From assembly GCF_958298935.1 (NCBI RefSeq), contig NC_084935.1:11838501-11902500 (forward strand): a stretch of 64,000 nucleotides of DNA, written 5' to 3'. The stretch comes from Phragmites australis. Lineage: Eukaryota > Streptophyta > Magnoliopsida > Poales > Poaceae. Below are positions 21,655-32,670 of the stretch, piece after piece. The notes under the pieces were generated by a model. The model made no database searches, was not told the DNA's origin, and was given only the letters and a program-made list of their open reading frames with translations. The stretch's first letter is position 1; the number at the start of each line of letters is the position of its first letter. Position numbers and translations under genes: made by a program.

Positions 21655-24551
21655 AGCTCCTACACAAAAAATTCCGCCACTTCGGTGGCGACATCGCGGA
21701 CGGATGCCCGAGCGGCGGCTTCCTCCACCTCAACCACGCCCTGCCGGGCTGGCTCCAGTGGGAAGGCAGGGTCTCGGCTGCGATAGCAGGCGAGAACGTG
21801 CTCTGCCACACCCTGGGCCAGTGCATGCCCCTCCCTGGTCGCCAGTTCCTGGACCGCGGTGGGGAGAGCCTCGAGGCGCCGGGCGATCTCCGAGAACCCA
21901 AGGGCAAGATGGCCTATCGTATCCAGCCCTTGGGAACCCACCGTCACGGACCAGAGCCCAGCCACCTCCATAGAGCCCCGCGCCTGCCGGAGGATATCCT
22001 GCATCATCGCCTTAACATTCGTCCACTCTTCGCGGACGGCATTAAGATCCTCCTCGGCTTTCTTTAGACGAGCTTCAAGACCTTTGTTGCTGGCGGTGCT
22101 GGCGGGGACGTCCTTTGCGGCCCGTGCCTCCTGAAGTTCGGCAGCCACCTTGGTGCGGGCCCGCTCTAGTTGCTAAGCTCGAGCCTCGATGGCCTGCTCT
22201 CGGGCAGTTACGCCTGCCTCTTGGTTGGCGAGGTTCTCCTCCCGGGCGGCAAGCGCTTACGACGCCAGATCAGCGTCCATCTTGCGCAGTGCAACCTGCT
22301 CCTCCCGGCAGAGAACGTCGGTGCGGCCACGTTCGAGGTCTTGGGCTTGGCGGTGGAGGTCCGTCTCAGTGGATCGCAAGGTTTCCTCCCTCTTGCCGAC
22401 CGCCTCCTCCCGTGAGCTCCTGCTCACGCAAGGCAAGCCGCTCCTCACGAGTGGCCAGCTCACCGGCGCGCTCCTTCGACGCCTGGTCGTGGACCGCAGC
22501 GAGCTCCCCCAAGCATTCAGCCTCCTTCTGTGCGGTGACAGCCTCCTCGCGCACCTCCTCCAGGGCCTCCCGCTCGGTGGCCAGGTCCTGTAGGGACCTC
22601 TCGTAGGCCGTGCGGGCCGTGGCCACGCGGGTCTCCAGGAGCTCGCGGGCCTCCTCCAGCCGGTCCCTTTCGTCAACAAGGGCGGTGCGCTCCTCTTCGA
22701 GCTCGGCCCTCTCTACTACAATGGCCGCCTCGAGCCACCCGATGATCTCCCGAGTGCTCCCCAGCACCTCGGGGAGGGGTTCCAGGGCCTGGCCAGGGGA
22801 TGCCCGAGAACTGAATCCCCTCCGTGACTTTTCAGCAGAGGCGCTCGAGGACCCCGAAGGCGGCCGCGCCAGTGCCACCCCTTGTCGCGACGGCCTCCAC
22901 TGAAGCCGGTAGCTCGTCCCCAGTCGGAGTGCTCGGGGCAGAGCTGGCCTGGCCTCTCAACTCAGGGACAGGGGGAGGCCTTGGTTGCTCAGGAGATGCT
23001 CGGCCTCCTGAAGAGCCCTTGGGCGGCCTGGAACGGAAAGAGATCAACCCCCAGCCAAGACACAAGCAAAATGAGCTCGAAAAAAAAAGGGGGCTTACGT
23101 GGTTTTTGGCCCGCGGTACTGCCATCGGGACTGCGGGATTTGGAACCCTGGGGCCTTCGGCCTGGGCTCCGGCCTTCTCCTCTTCGGGGGTGGGCTCTAG
23201 CCCCCGGGCCATTATGAACTGGACCCAGCGTCCACCCCGGGACCTGCTCCCGATGGTTGGCCAGTCCAGTCGCTGGCCGTCACGCCGCTAGCCAATGGCC
23301 GAGGGTCTCGACGCGGGGACGGCGGAGGTGATGGCGACGGAGAGGACGAGGACGGTAGGGCGATGGGTGATAGGGATGCTTCCCCTTGTCGCCCCGACTT
23401 GGCGATATGCCATCGTCAGCGGCAGCGCCCCGCCCTCCGTTGTCATCTGCCCCGGGAATATGCAGTGTCTCGGGGTCTCGGCGCCCCGTGCGATCCGTCG
23501 GCCCCTGGGCGTCAAAGACCGCCATCGACTCCTACAGAGCCGTCCGGCCCGGGTCTGAGCAGAGCGCCAGGTCTTCACGTGGCAGGACCGCCCAGGCAAG
23601 GTCTTCGATGCCAGTTATCACCTTGAGCAGTGCCACCGGGGCCCCCTCGTCGTGGTTCCCGCCCTCGCTTATACACGTCATCGTCACATCACGAGGCCCG
23701 GTGTACATCCAGGAGGGACAGACACGTTCCCTCAGGGGGGCCAGCCGGCGGCGCAGGAAGTCGGTGACCACCATTAGCAAGGTAAGCCCCGCCCGGCGCA
23801 GGTCTTTGATGCGGTTCAGCAATGGGCGTAGGCGGGCGTCCTCCGAGGGAGCGGACTCCCAGACCCGTTTGTTGGGCTCCGCCGGTGATCGAGGTAGCGA
23901 AAGGCGGTTGTGGGAGCTGACGTCAACGTAAACCCAGTCCCGGCGCCAGTCGTCTCACTTGCCGCGTAGCACCTGCTGGATGTAGGCGTCGCCGACTCCC
24001 TCCCGCAGGTGAAAGTTGCAGCAGCCCACGACCTCCACATCGTCCGACATTTTCTTCTTCCCGGCTGCTCAGAGGATGAAGAAGTGTCGAAAGAGTGCCA
24101 CAGATGGCGGCACCCCAACGAACATCTCGCAGAGGTGGGTGAAGACCGCCAGGATCACCACCGAATTCGGGCTCAGGTGGGCCTACTGGACGCCGTAAGT
24201 GTCCAGCACTTGCATGAATAATGCCAAAAACGGCGGCACTAGACCGGCAGCCACGAAGGAGGCAAAGATGACGATCTGCCCGGGCCCACGCAGGGCGGGC
24301 GAATGGGTGGCCGGTGTCACCACCGATGCTCCCTGCTGGCTAGCGGGGACCATACGCTTCCGCACCTTCTCCGCGCCTCCTCGTTCAGGAGGCGGGATTT
24401 CGGCAGAATGCCGTCGATGTTCGACGCTTCCCGACGGCCACCTCCTGCCCTTGGCATTTTCTGGGGTGGGAAGTGCACTGGAGGAGGCTGGATTCAAGGT
24501 GCACTGAAGGTTGAAGAGAAGGCTCCCAGTGCTCAAGAATGGCAAAGGCAA
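21655..24551 (-). pseudogene. gypsy-C reverse-strand ORF (gypsy-type transposon domain plus coiled coil)
   Basis: Reading down from 24551, the N-terminal part contains GPGQIVIFASFVAAGLVPPF, L-A-L-F-M-Q-V-L-D-T-Y-G-V-Q, then V-F-T-H-L-C-E-M-F-V-G-V-P-P-S and DDWRRDWVYVDV. This is the pattern of the plant 'putative gypsy type transposon' domain (PF04195, Transposase_28; recognised from memory). The middle is Pro/Gly-rich. The C-terminal half is a long charged coiled coil: AELEEERTALVDERDRLEEA and EREALEEVREEAVTAQKEAE (22366-22878), then KKAEEDLNAVREEW (21660-22148). Frames change at about 24190, 23820, 23280, 22830 and 22250, so it is broken. Gypsy-D has a counterpart at 33430-37600. Function unknown. 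Confidence 0.75.
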
Positions 24552-24904
24552 GAATGGCGATTAAGGAAGGCAACGGTCCGTTGCCTCTCCCCTTTTTTAT
24601 CGATGGGATTTCAAACGCCTTATTCCTCGGCGTAATAAGTGAGGCACATCTTCCTTGGTCCGCGTGGAAGCCTGGGCGTCTCCCACCTCATCATCGCCTT
24701 CCTCAAAAGTCGAAAGGGCATGTGCCCTTTCGGCTCCTCCTTGGGTTATACCAAGAGCTTGGGCCTAAAAATTGCAAGGCCCACAAAGATTTCGGCACCG
24801 AGCGACAGAAAGTAACGTGGCATCAATGCTGTGATCGGCCTCGAAGAAATAGGGCCCCACCCTTAGTCTCTAGACAATCGCCTGCCGATGGGCCCGGTGG
24901 CTGC

Positions 24905-26057
24905 TGTCGGTGATATGGGATCCAGGGGTTCCCAAGTCCCGAGGCCAGGACAACGTAGTGCCACGTGGCGCCTCCCCTCGGGGACCATCTCCCCGAGGGC
25001 CCGAGGGAAGCAAGGTTCGAGAGTGGGTGCTCGGGGACAAGAACAGTTAGTTTCCGAGTACCCAGAGAGCCCCGAGGACCCGAGGGAAGCCAGGTCCGGT
25101 AGTGAGTGCTCGGGGCCAAGAACAGTTGGTCCCCGAGTACCCGGAGAGCCCCGAGGACCCGAGGGAAGCAAGGTCCGGGAGTGGGCGCTCGGGGCTAAGA
25201 ACAGTTGGTCCTCGAGCATCCAGAGAGCCCTGAGCACCTGGCAAGCCCCATGCCGGTGGACCCCGCAGGGGATCACGATGAGGTGTCGGTCGGTGGGAGG
25301 CCCGATGCCGCATTTAATGGGGAGCGTGGACGGTCACATCCAACCACTCTCCCCCACGCCTGCCGTACTGAATACGCCAGTCCCTACCGCCGCCTAGAAG
25401 GAAGGGGTGGGCACAATTAATGCGGCGGGTCCCATCGCATGTCCCCTCGCGAGGTCCATGAAGAAAGGCGGTTTGAAGATATCTTTGATGGGCACGAGGC
25501 TTATCACCCTGTCACATCAGACCGCGGCAGACCTACTCTGCCCAAACGGGCATAAGAGGGTACTCAGAGGCTGGCCGGTGGGCACCCCTGCGCCTGCTAA
25601 AACTGGAACGCGAAGACCAATGGAACCGTCTGAGGGATATTTTTTCAACCCTCTGTAACATCAAACTGTAGACTAATGATGGCCACTTTTCATTTATTGT
25701 TTACGGGAACTTGTGCCCTCGTACTGGGCACTCCCTGAAGGGCCTCCCCCCTGGTAGATAAAAGGGGGGGAGGGAGCACCTTGTAAGGGGATTCGGAGAT
25801 CGAAAGAGATCGAGAAAAAGAGTAAGACAGACATCTGAAGAGCATTGATAACATACTAGACACACAGGAGTAGAGTATTACGCCTTCGTGCGGCCTGAAC
25901 CTGTCTTAATCCTTGGTGCATGCATTCCTACTAGCTGATGACGATCCATCCTGCCTAAGTCCCACACGTATTAATCCCATGTACGAGGTAGCTCCAGGAC
26001 CAGCCCCCCGGCAGAATCTCGAAGGGGATCCCTACTCGCGGTGTTCATCCACCGACA
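24905..26057 (+). repeat. gypsy-C 3' LTR
   Basis: 1153 bp, collinear with 12890-14050 and with the same inverted ends. The presumed polypurine tract before it ('gatgggcccggtggctgc') is degenerate. Confidence 0.95.
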
Positions 26058-27600
26058 GCAGCGGTCTCTTTAGTACTTTGGAAGCTAATATCCAGGGAGC
26101 TCATATGATTCTGAGGTCCATCCCCAAGTTGGATTTGACGAATCCTCCAACCCCGATGGTCAATCAGCTCAAGACTCTACTCGATGCGGCTCAGATCTAG
26201 GTGGCTCAAGTGAATAACCCCAGCGGGTCTAGGCACCCCAGCCAACAAGGTGTTGGTTTGAGGAGTCATGGACGCGAACATCCTTGAGTTGAGGGATCCC
26301 AAATAGGAAGCTCGGGTGGTCGAGCTCGAGCACAGTCCTATAGGCCAGACTATAACTGCCCCATTCATAGGCACAAGAAGCAGGAAGACCTAAAGAACCA
26401 CATCCATCATGATAGGCACAATCTACGAAGAGTGATAGACAACCGCCATGAGGAATGTTGTGATGATGACCGTCGTTATAACGATTGCATACCTTGAGGA
26501 CAAGACGGTCAACGTGACTCCCACATTCAAAAGAACATGCATAACATACCTCCCCCATCTCCTCCTTAAGAATCTGACGAAGGTTGTGAAGCCTTCGCAC
26601 TTGAGCTCTGGTCGATATGATGGCTTGAGAAGTTCAAGGCAGGTCTGATGCAGAAGTATGACAGGAAGCTCTACCCTAATAAGTGGTTACAGATCTACAC
26701 CACTGTTATTTAAGCAGCTTGTGGTGACAACAGGGTAATGGCCAATTACCTACTAATCACCCTCAATGGACTTGCAAGGTCCTGGTTGCTGAACCTACTA
26801 CCTAACTTAATTCAATTGTGAGTCGAGCTGAAGGCTTAGTTCATCGCCAACTTATAGGGAATGTTCGAGTGCCTATGAATGGAAGACAATCTCCATCAGC
26901 TGAACCAAGGTAAGGATGAATCTAATCAGGACTTCATTTGCAAGTTTAGTGACAGGTGCAATACGATACCAGACATCTCCGACAGCTTGGTCATCATCTC
27001 CTTCAAGCGAGGCATTAAGGACAAAGATCTGGTCGGGAAGCTTGATACCCAGAAGACCAATGTGGTGAAATAACTCTTCGAGCTGGCCGACAAGTGTGGA
27101 AAGCATGCTGAAGCCTAGCACACGCCAAAAATCCTCAGTATGGCAAGGACAAGCCAGAGTCCTCAAAGAATAAGGGGAAGAGGAACAGACCAGGTGACAA
27201 GAGCAAGGGTCTGGACGCGATCGTGGCTGTGGTCGATAGGAGCAAGTCGTGCAACACCGGAGATAATAAGGGCCTGGGCTGTGGAGGCAGGAAGTGGTGT
27301 CCCATCCATCGAACCAACCAGCATGACTTTGACGAATGTCACGTTACAAAAAAGAAGCTCGATGACAAGCTTATGGCTACTATTGCTAATTACCATAGCA
27401 AATCGGCCAAGCCATATGCCCAGGACGATGGCCAAAATTCCGTGGGGCCGACTAGAGCTTGGAACACATCTTCGAAGGGTCCGCCTCATATGAGTCCAAT
27501 AGGCAGTACAAGGTGGTCGAAAGGGTGGTCAACCTGGTTCAAGCTGGGCCTCCCTAGCGTCTCAAGTGATCAAAAGTCCCGATCACCTTCAATCAAGCTG
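26058..27600 (+). pseudogene. gypsy-D gag, part after gypsy-C
   Basis: It resumes with SGLFSTLEANIQGAHMILRS and PKLDLTNPPTPMVNQLKTLL (26060-26200). A His/Arg/Asp-rich stretch (26330-26480) follows. The capsid-type core comes next: LYPNKWLQIYTTVI, then a stop where relatives have Gln, then ANYLLITLNGLARSWLLNLL (26740-26805). After this come DFICKFSDRCNTIPDIS (26930) and VISFKRGIKDKDLVGKL (26994). The C-terminal part has basic residues and a C-x2-H-type knuckle, W-C-P-I-H-R-T-N-Q-H-D-F-D-E-C-H (about 27297-27345). Stops occur at least at 26199, 26713, 26834 and 27072. Order and motifs match gypsy-C and gypsy-I. Confidence 0.82.
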
Positions 27601-27639
27601 ACCACCCAGCCACGGTTCCACACTCGGGTCGGTATCCGG

Positions 27640-28115
27640 TTGTGATCTAGCCTACTATCCTCAACATCAAAGTCTATAGGACCTTGGTCGACGGAGGGAG
27701 CTCGCTTAACCTCATCTTTGCCAAGACATTAGACAAGATGGGGATCCAAAGGCCAGAGGTAAAGACATGAGCTAAGCTTTTCTATGGTATAACTCCAAAC
27801 TCATCGCCCATGACTCTTAGCCAGATCGAGTTACTGGTAACATTCGGCAAGCCTGACAACTTCTTTACAGAGAAGCTAACCTTCGATGTTGCGGATTTTG
27901 AGATGACCTACAATGTGATCCTAGGTCGACTAATGCTACGCATGTTAATGGTTGTGGTGCACTACGTGTACCTGGTGCTCAAGATCCCATGCCCTATTGG
28001 GGTCATAACCATCAAGGGAGATCAATGTGCAGCAGTCAATTGCGACAAGCAGAGCCTGGATATGGTCGAACACTTCTGCCGAATGGTAACTACGTTAAGA
28101 AGTGTGGAGTTTAAG
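27640..28115 (+). pseudogene. gypsy-D protease region
   Basis: R-T-L-V-D-G-G-S-S-L-N-L-I-F-A (about 27680) is the D-G-G protease site. The frame 27810-28166 has MTLSQIELLVTFGKPDNFFT and TYNVILGRLMLRMLMVVVHY, the C-terminal block shared with gypsy-C and gypsy-I. At about 28110-28128 the protease text joins directly to the middle of RT; the linker and the first half of RT are missing, a deletion of several hundred bases compared with gypsy-C. Confidence 0.8.
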
Positions 28116-28524
28116 ATGAGGAATAAACTGCTTTTGTTACACCCTTTGGTGTATTTTGTTATGTAAAAATACCTTTTGGTTTAAAGAATGCTGGTGCTAC
28201 TTATCAATGGTGTATTCAAAATTGCCTACAACCCCAAATCAGGCGCAATTTAGAAGCTTATGTCGATGATATTGTAGTCAAGTCTAGAACCGAAGATGCA
28301 TTGATTAATTATCTCAAGGAGAGATTCGACAACCACAGGAAATATCGTATGATGCTTAACCCCAAGAAGTGCATGCTCAGCGTCATGTCCAGCAAGCTTC
28401 TCAGTTTCCTGATGTCAAGTTAAGACATTGAGGCTAATCCATGAAAAATAGAGGCTCTTGAACAGATGCGGTCACCTCGAATGCTGAAGGAAGTTCAGAA
28501 ATTGACATGATGCATAGTAACCCT
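28116..28524 (+). pseudogene. gypsy-D reverse transcriptase, N-terminal half deleted
   Basis: Only the C-terminal half of RT remains. It starts at a segment equivalent to T-P-F-G-V-F-C-Y-V (28128), then P-F-G-L-K-N-A-G-A-T-Y-Q (28172), then A-Y-V-D-D-I-V-V-K-S-R (28255), where the Y-V-D-D active site is intact, and L-N-P-K-K-C-M-L-S (28358). The block with the first catalytic Asp is gone. Stops occur at 28421, 28442 and 28508. Near its end it is interrupted at 28524 by a Tourist-like MITE. Confidence 0.82.
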
Positions 28525-28526
28525 TA

Positions 28527-28781
28527 GGGCCTGCATGTTTGGGCTTTTTCTTCTGGCTTTTCTCCTGCTAGAAGCCTGAAGCCCAAGCAAACAGGATTAC
28601 TGAAAAGTGGCTTCTAGAGAAGCCAAAATACTATTTCTAAGGAAATGAACTAGAAGCTGAGAGTAACTTTTCTAGCTTTTGGTGTGCTGAGAAGCCAAAA
28701 ATTGGTAGTAAAAGCCAACAGCTAAAATCCAAAAGCAGCTTTTCAGAAATGTCAAAAGCAGAAGCCCAAACAAATAGGCCC
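28527..28781. mobile_element. Tourist-like (PIF/Harbinger) MITE in gypsy-D pol
   Basis: 255 bp. Inverted ends are GGGCCTGCATGTTTGGGCTT and AAGCCCAAACAAATAGGCCC. TTA flanks both sides (28524-28526 and 28782-28784), the PIF/Harbinger duplication. Removing the MITE and one TTA gives a continuous T-L-S-R-F-I-S-K-M-G-E, the segment found uninterrupted in gypsy-C and gypsy-I. No coding capacity. Confidence 0.92.
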
Positions 28782-29290
28782 TTAGTCGATTCATCTCCAA
28801 GATGGGCGAGTGAGGGATGCCTTTCTTCAAGCTGCTAAAGAAACACAGTTGGTTTGAGTGGATGGAAGAAGCAGAGAAGGCTTTTCAAGACTTAAAAAGA
28901 TATTTATTGTCTTCATTAATTCTGTCTCTACCTAACAAAAAAGAGGAGCTCTCTTTGTACATTGCAGCCACCCCACAAGTTGTGAGCATGACCCTGGTGG
29001 TCGAGCGGAAGTGCCTCGAGAAGAAGGCCAAGATCTAGAAGCCGGTTTACTAAGTAAGCAAAGTCCTACATGATGCTAAGCTACGATACCCACAAGTTCA
29101 GAAGTTGGTGTATGCAGTCCTAATGACTTCATGGAAGCTATGACACTATTTCCAAGCACACAAGATTACCATCACATATCTGCTGAAGGATGTTATATGC
29201 AATAGGGAGGCTATTGGACAAATCACGCAATGAGCAGTCGAGCTCAACGAGTTCGACGTAGATTACGTACAATGCAATGCGTTAAGTTAG
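28782..29290 (+). pseudogene. gypsy-D RNase H (Ty3 type)
   Basis: Starts R-F-I-S-K-M-G-E, then MPFFKLLKKHSWFEWMEEAE, FQDLKRYLLSSLILSLPNKK and [20 protein letters not shown] (frame 28817-29038, closed by TAG). It then continues with K-P-V-Y, V-L-H-D-A-K-L-R-Y-P-Q-V-Q-K-L-V-Y-A-V and H-Y-F-Q-A-H-K-I-T-I-T, ending A-V-E-L-N-E-F-D-V-D-Y-V. There are stops at 29036, 29051, 29141 and 29231. Confidence 0.82.
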
Positions 29291-29359
29291 AAATACTAGC
29301 AGAATTATCACCGAATGGACAAATGTTAAGGAAACAAAGCCAAACGTGGCTGAGGACCA

Positions 29360-29770
29360 CTAGACGCTTTTCTTTGACGGATCACTTACGCTTCAAGGCT
29401 CGGGGGCTGATATCATGCTCAAATCTCCAACGAGTAACAAACTCAAGTATGTCATTCAATTAGAATTTAAAGCTTCCAATAATATTGTAGAGTACGAAGG
29501 ACTAGTAAACGGGCTACGCATAGCTATATCATTTGGAATCAGGCAACTACTCATGAAAGGGGACTCACAGCTAGTTGTAAACCAGATGCAAAAGGAGTAC
29601 CAATGCTTAGACGACAACATGACAGCTTACCTAAGAGAAGTATGAAAGCTTGAGCAAAGGTTTGAAGGGCTGGAGGTCACACACATATGGAGAGGTGACA
29701 ACTCCATTGTCGATGAACTCGTCAGGCTTGCTTCGTCTTGTTCGCCCACACCTGTAGGAGTCTTCATCGA
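29360..29770 (+). pseudogene. gypsy-D second (archaeal-type) RNase H
   Basis: All four acidic motifs can be read: L-F-F-D-G-S-L-T-L-Q-G-S-G-A (about 29367), N-N-I-V-E-Y-E-G-L-V-N-G-L (about 29480), K-G-D-S-Q-L-V-V-N-Q-M (about 29557) and D-N-S-I-V-D-E-L-V-R-L-A-S (about 29699). A frameshift precedes the second motif, and a TGA at 29643 breaks the frame 29415-29645. A strong match to the domain of gypsy-C. Confidence 0.82.
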
Positions 29771-29839
29771 GAAACTCCTCGAACCATCTATCTCGATAGC
29801 CCCGAGCGCAAATGATGCCTAACTCGGCTAGCAGTCTTG

Positions 29840-31130
29840 TTTGGCCAGCGAGGCAGAATCCACAGACACAGAAGCTGCACTACTCGAACGCGAACCAACT
29901 TGGATGAATCCATTCCAAGCCTATCTCAAAGGTCGAGAGATCCCTGATGATGATGCATCTGCAGAGAAAATTGCTCATAAGTCCAAGCTATATGCTTTGG
30001 TAGATGACAAGCTCTTCCAAAAGAGGAGTAATGGAATCTTGATGAAGTGCATCACTTAGGAAGAGGGCAATAAGATATTGCTTGATATCGATGGAGGTAC
30101 GTGTGGTAATCATGCGCCTTACCACACCTTGGTTGGAAAGGTTTTCTACCAAGGATTCTATTGACCGACTGCCTCCAAGATGCTTCTACGCTGGTAAAAA
30201 AGTGCAAAAGCTACCAATTTTTCAGAAGGCATACCACTCGACCAGCCCAAGCTCCGCAAATAATTCCTCTTTCTTAGTCTTTCTCCGTCTGGGGCTTGGA
30301 TATCTTGGGACCGTTCCCAAGGGCCCAAGGTGGTTTCAAATTCCTATTCATGGCTATCGACACATTCACTAAGTGGATTGATGCCGAACATGTAGGAAAG
30401 ATAACCATAGAAGCGGCTAAGAAGTTCATGGGAAGCATAATTACTTGATATGACATTTTGCATTGGATAATTATAGACAATGGTAGCTAGTTCAGAAGTG
30501 GAACCTTTACTACATTCTCTGAACAATTCAGCATCAAAACTTGTTTTTGCTTTAGTAGCTCACCCTCAAAGTAACAGTTAGGTTGAGTGCGCCAATGGTA
30601 TAGTCTTGCAGGGTATCAAAACTCGGGTTTTCGGCAGGCTAAAAGCTTACTTGAAACGATGGGTCAAGAAACTTCCCTTGGTACTATGGGTCATTCGTAC
30701 CTCAACTAACAGGGCCACAGGTGAAATTCCTTTCTTTTTAGTCTACGGAGCAGAAGCAGTGCTTCTGACTGAATTGGAGTTTGGATCACCATGAGTGGAA
30801 AGTTACTCGAAAAAGGCGCATGAGCAATTATGAGCGGACAACATCAATCTACTTGAGGAATCGTGATCGAGCATCCATTCGAGCAACTAAGTATCAACAA
30901 GCGTTGCATAGATATCACAGTTAGAAAATCCAGCCCAATAAACTCATTGCTGGGGACCTTGTTCTACTAAAAGTGCAGAAACATGATAGGCACCACAAGT
31001 TATCACCTAAGTGGGAAGGACCCTACATAGTAGTCAAAGTCACTCAACCTGGATTAGTATGACTATCTACTTCACACGGTGAAGAACTCAAAAACTCATG
31101 TATATCGATCAACTCTGATAGTTTTATTCA
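29840..31130 (+). pseudogene. gypsy-D integrase
   Basis: Frame 29841-30059 is the linker (EREPTWMNPFQAYLKGREIP). Then come K-V-F-Y-Q-G-F-Y (about 30140), G-L-D-I-L-G-P-F-P (about 30295), T-F-T-K-W-I-D-A-E (about 30364) and, after breaks, V-A-H-P-Q-S-N-S in place of P-Q-S-N-G-Q (30557). Frame 30606-30794 holds LPLVLWVIRTSTNRATGEIP and FFLVYGAEAVLLTELEFGSP. A final K-W-E-G-P-Y-I-V-V-K-V-T (about 31012) is the GPY/F end. Stops are frequent. Confidence 0.82.
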
Positions 31131-31186
31131 TAAATAAGGTAGGTTAAAGGTAAGTCGATTACATTTTGATCAGATTGACTATCCTA

Positions 31187-31905
31187 TTACATATTTTTGT
31201 TTTTTTTAGCTGCACAGCTAGACAGAAAGGATCCACCTAACTCTTGCAAATAGTGAAGATCCACCACTTCCAAATGCTCAGAAGTAAGTGGACTCCTACT
31301 TGCCCTCAAACGAGTCGAGGAACCTCTTTTTCTCCTACTGAGGGTAGTAGCTGATCGCCCTAGGAACTGGTCGCTGACCAACATAAGGGCCAGGAAGAGT
31401 GGTCGAGGCAAAGACCTTGCTGGCGCTACTGACTGATGCTGACGATGCCAAGTGACTCTCCACGAGATGCGAAGGCAATATGGCGGTTGTCGACGGAGAG
31501 GACGACCATGCTTTCTTCACCACCGAAGGCTCGGGGGATCCATCGCCAAAGATCTCATCGGTGACCTGGTCGATGATCTTGTCTAGATCACCACCATCCT
31601 CATCTCCCTCTTGTGTAGCTCACGTCACTAACCCCTGCGCCGTTTGCTCCATGGCGTCGGCATTGAGGAAATGCCGGAGGTGTCAAGTGAAGGGTCGACA
31701 ACCTCCGATGGACATTTTGTTCCCTCTCCTCTTAGGCTTCTCACTCGATTGCTCCTCATTGGAGAAAACGATGATGACTCCCGGCGGAACTGTGGCGAGG
31801 GGTCGTGGGGTGAGAGATCCCACTTATTTGATTTATGGACATTTCTCGGGAGACGATAGTGGAATGGAGGCCATGGTTTCATGTTCTACGAGTGCTACTG
31901 AGTAA
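31187..31905 (-). pseudogene. gypsy-D reverse-strand ORF 1
   Basis: Three overlapping minus-strand frames (31628-31882, 31335-31523, 31187-31411) follow one another downward, as if one ORF were broken by two frameshifts. The first starts MKPWPPFHYRLPRNVHKSNK; the second has KAWSSSPSTTAILPSHLVES. The composition is Ser/Pro-rich and I see no known domain. A minus-strand TATA box lies just upstream (31957-31966). Gypsy-I has a reverse-strand ORF in the equivalent place (61134-61571). Whether it is translated is unknown. Confidence 0.45.
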
Positions 31906-31956
31906 TGCGCAGGGAAGAGTGGAAGGAGATTAGGGTGAAAATGAATGGCTTCAGGT

Positions 31957-31966
31957 CCCCCTATTT
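31957..31966 (-). promoter_or_regulatory. TATA box for reverse-strand transcription in gypsy-D
   Basis: The minus strand reads ACTATAAATAGGGG, 50-90 bp upstream of the first ATG codons of the reverse-strand ORF at 31882/31905. It is comparable with the minus-strand TATATATA at 61588-61600 in gypsy-I. Confidence 0.55.
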
Positions 31967-32269
31967 ATAGTCATGGGAATGTGTCGAACGGAAAATGGTG
32001 AAGCCGTCAAGATCCGATAACGACAATTGAATTTCCAAGGCGCCTTGGGTGTGCGGTGATTCAAGCCTGACACGTTGGGCGGAAGCCGAGACATCGCCAA
32101 GGCATTATGGCGCATCCAATCTCTATGCAGAGGGATGTTACGTTATTATGACACGTTAAACCAAAGGTTGCGGTGAAAACGAGCATGATCGGGAGTGGAT
32201 TTTTAATTCTCACCTACCCGACTGTTCGAATTCACTCGATGACCATAACATAACCACATCCATACACTC

Positions 32270-32670
32270 ATAGGTTTACGCCTTCAAGAATAATGAGTGG
32301 ATGCTTACACTCTACTCTCCACTCGATCCAATCATCGAGCAGAGAGTCGGAGGCTACATCGCATAATTTTAATGCTTACGCTTCCCTCTCTGTTTAGTTA
32401 TCATGCTAACCAGAGAGCCATCAGCTACATTGTTTAATGTTAGCGTTGATGCTCTACTTTCTACTCGAACTCAATTTTTGAGCAAAGAGTCATGGCCATG
32501 TCGGGTATCTTTCGATGCTACAACTCCACTCTCTATCTTGATTATCACATTAAACAGAGAGTCGGGGGCTACATAATATACTTTCAATGGTACATGTATG
32601 TTCTTTCTTACTCTCCAATTAGGAAATCTTCTTCTCGACCAGAGAGTCAGGGGATACATAGTAATACCAT
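32270..32670 (+). repeat. Degenerate tandem repeats with polypurine-tract-like motif
   Basis: Five units of about 70-85 bp. Each starts with a 'ctctactctc' type stretch and contains 'agagagtcgggggctacat' or a variant, at 32341, 32412, 32483, 32556 and 32641. The purine-rich motif resembles the polypurine tract of these elements ('ggaggctac' before 38064; 'gtgggggctt' at 60519 and 'gatgggggctt' at 61996 in gypsy-I). Confidence 0.8.

Larger units (their letters stand above)
12890..26057 (+). mobile_element. Tat-lineage Ty3/gypsy element gypsy-C
   Basis: LTRs are at 12890-14050 and 24905-26057, bounded by perfect inverted ends TGTCGGT and ACCGACA. The flanks GAAGC (12885-12889) and GCAGC (26058-26062) are a probable 5-bp target duplication with one change. 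The interior has a clear GC-rich bias unlike gypsy-D and gypsy-I. It runs gag (14110-15725), protease (about 15730-16430), RT (16500-17250), RNase H (17250-17990), archaeal-type RNase H (18040-18480), integrase (18620-19847), a tandem-repeat region (20030-21470) and a long reverse-strand ORF (21655-24551). It is the youngest member of the nest, with LTRs about 5% different by eye. Several stops and a damaged RT active site make it non-autonomous. Confidence 0.93.

Noticed and set aside
22115..22606. Plus-strand ORFs over the coiled-coil region of gypsy-C (for example 22115-22606 and 23386-23931).
   Set aside because: Shadows of the reverse-strand coiled-coil frame in GC-rich DNA.
23028..23098. 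A possible 71-bp intron (GTAAGC..CAG) in the reverse ORF of gypsy-C.
   Set aside because: Splicing it brings a stop within 15 codons, while the unspliced frame stays open, so the sites are probably chance.
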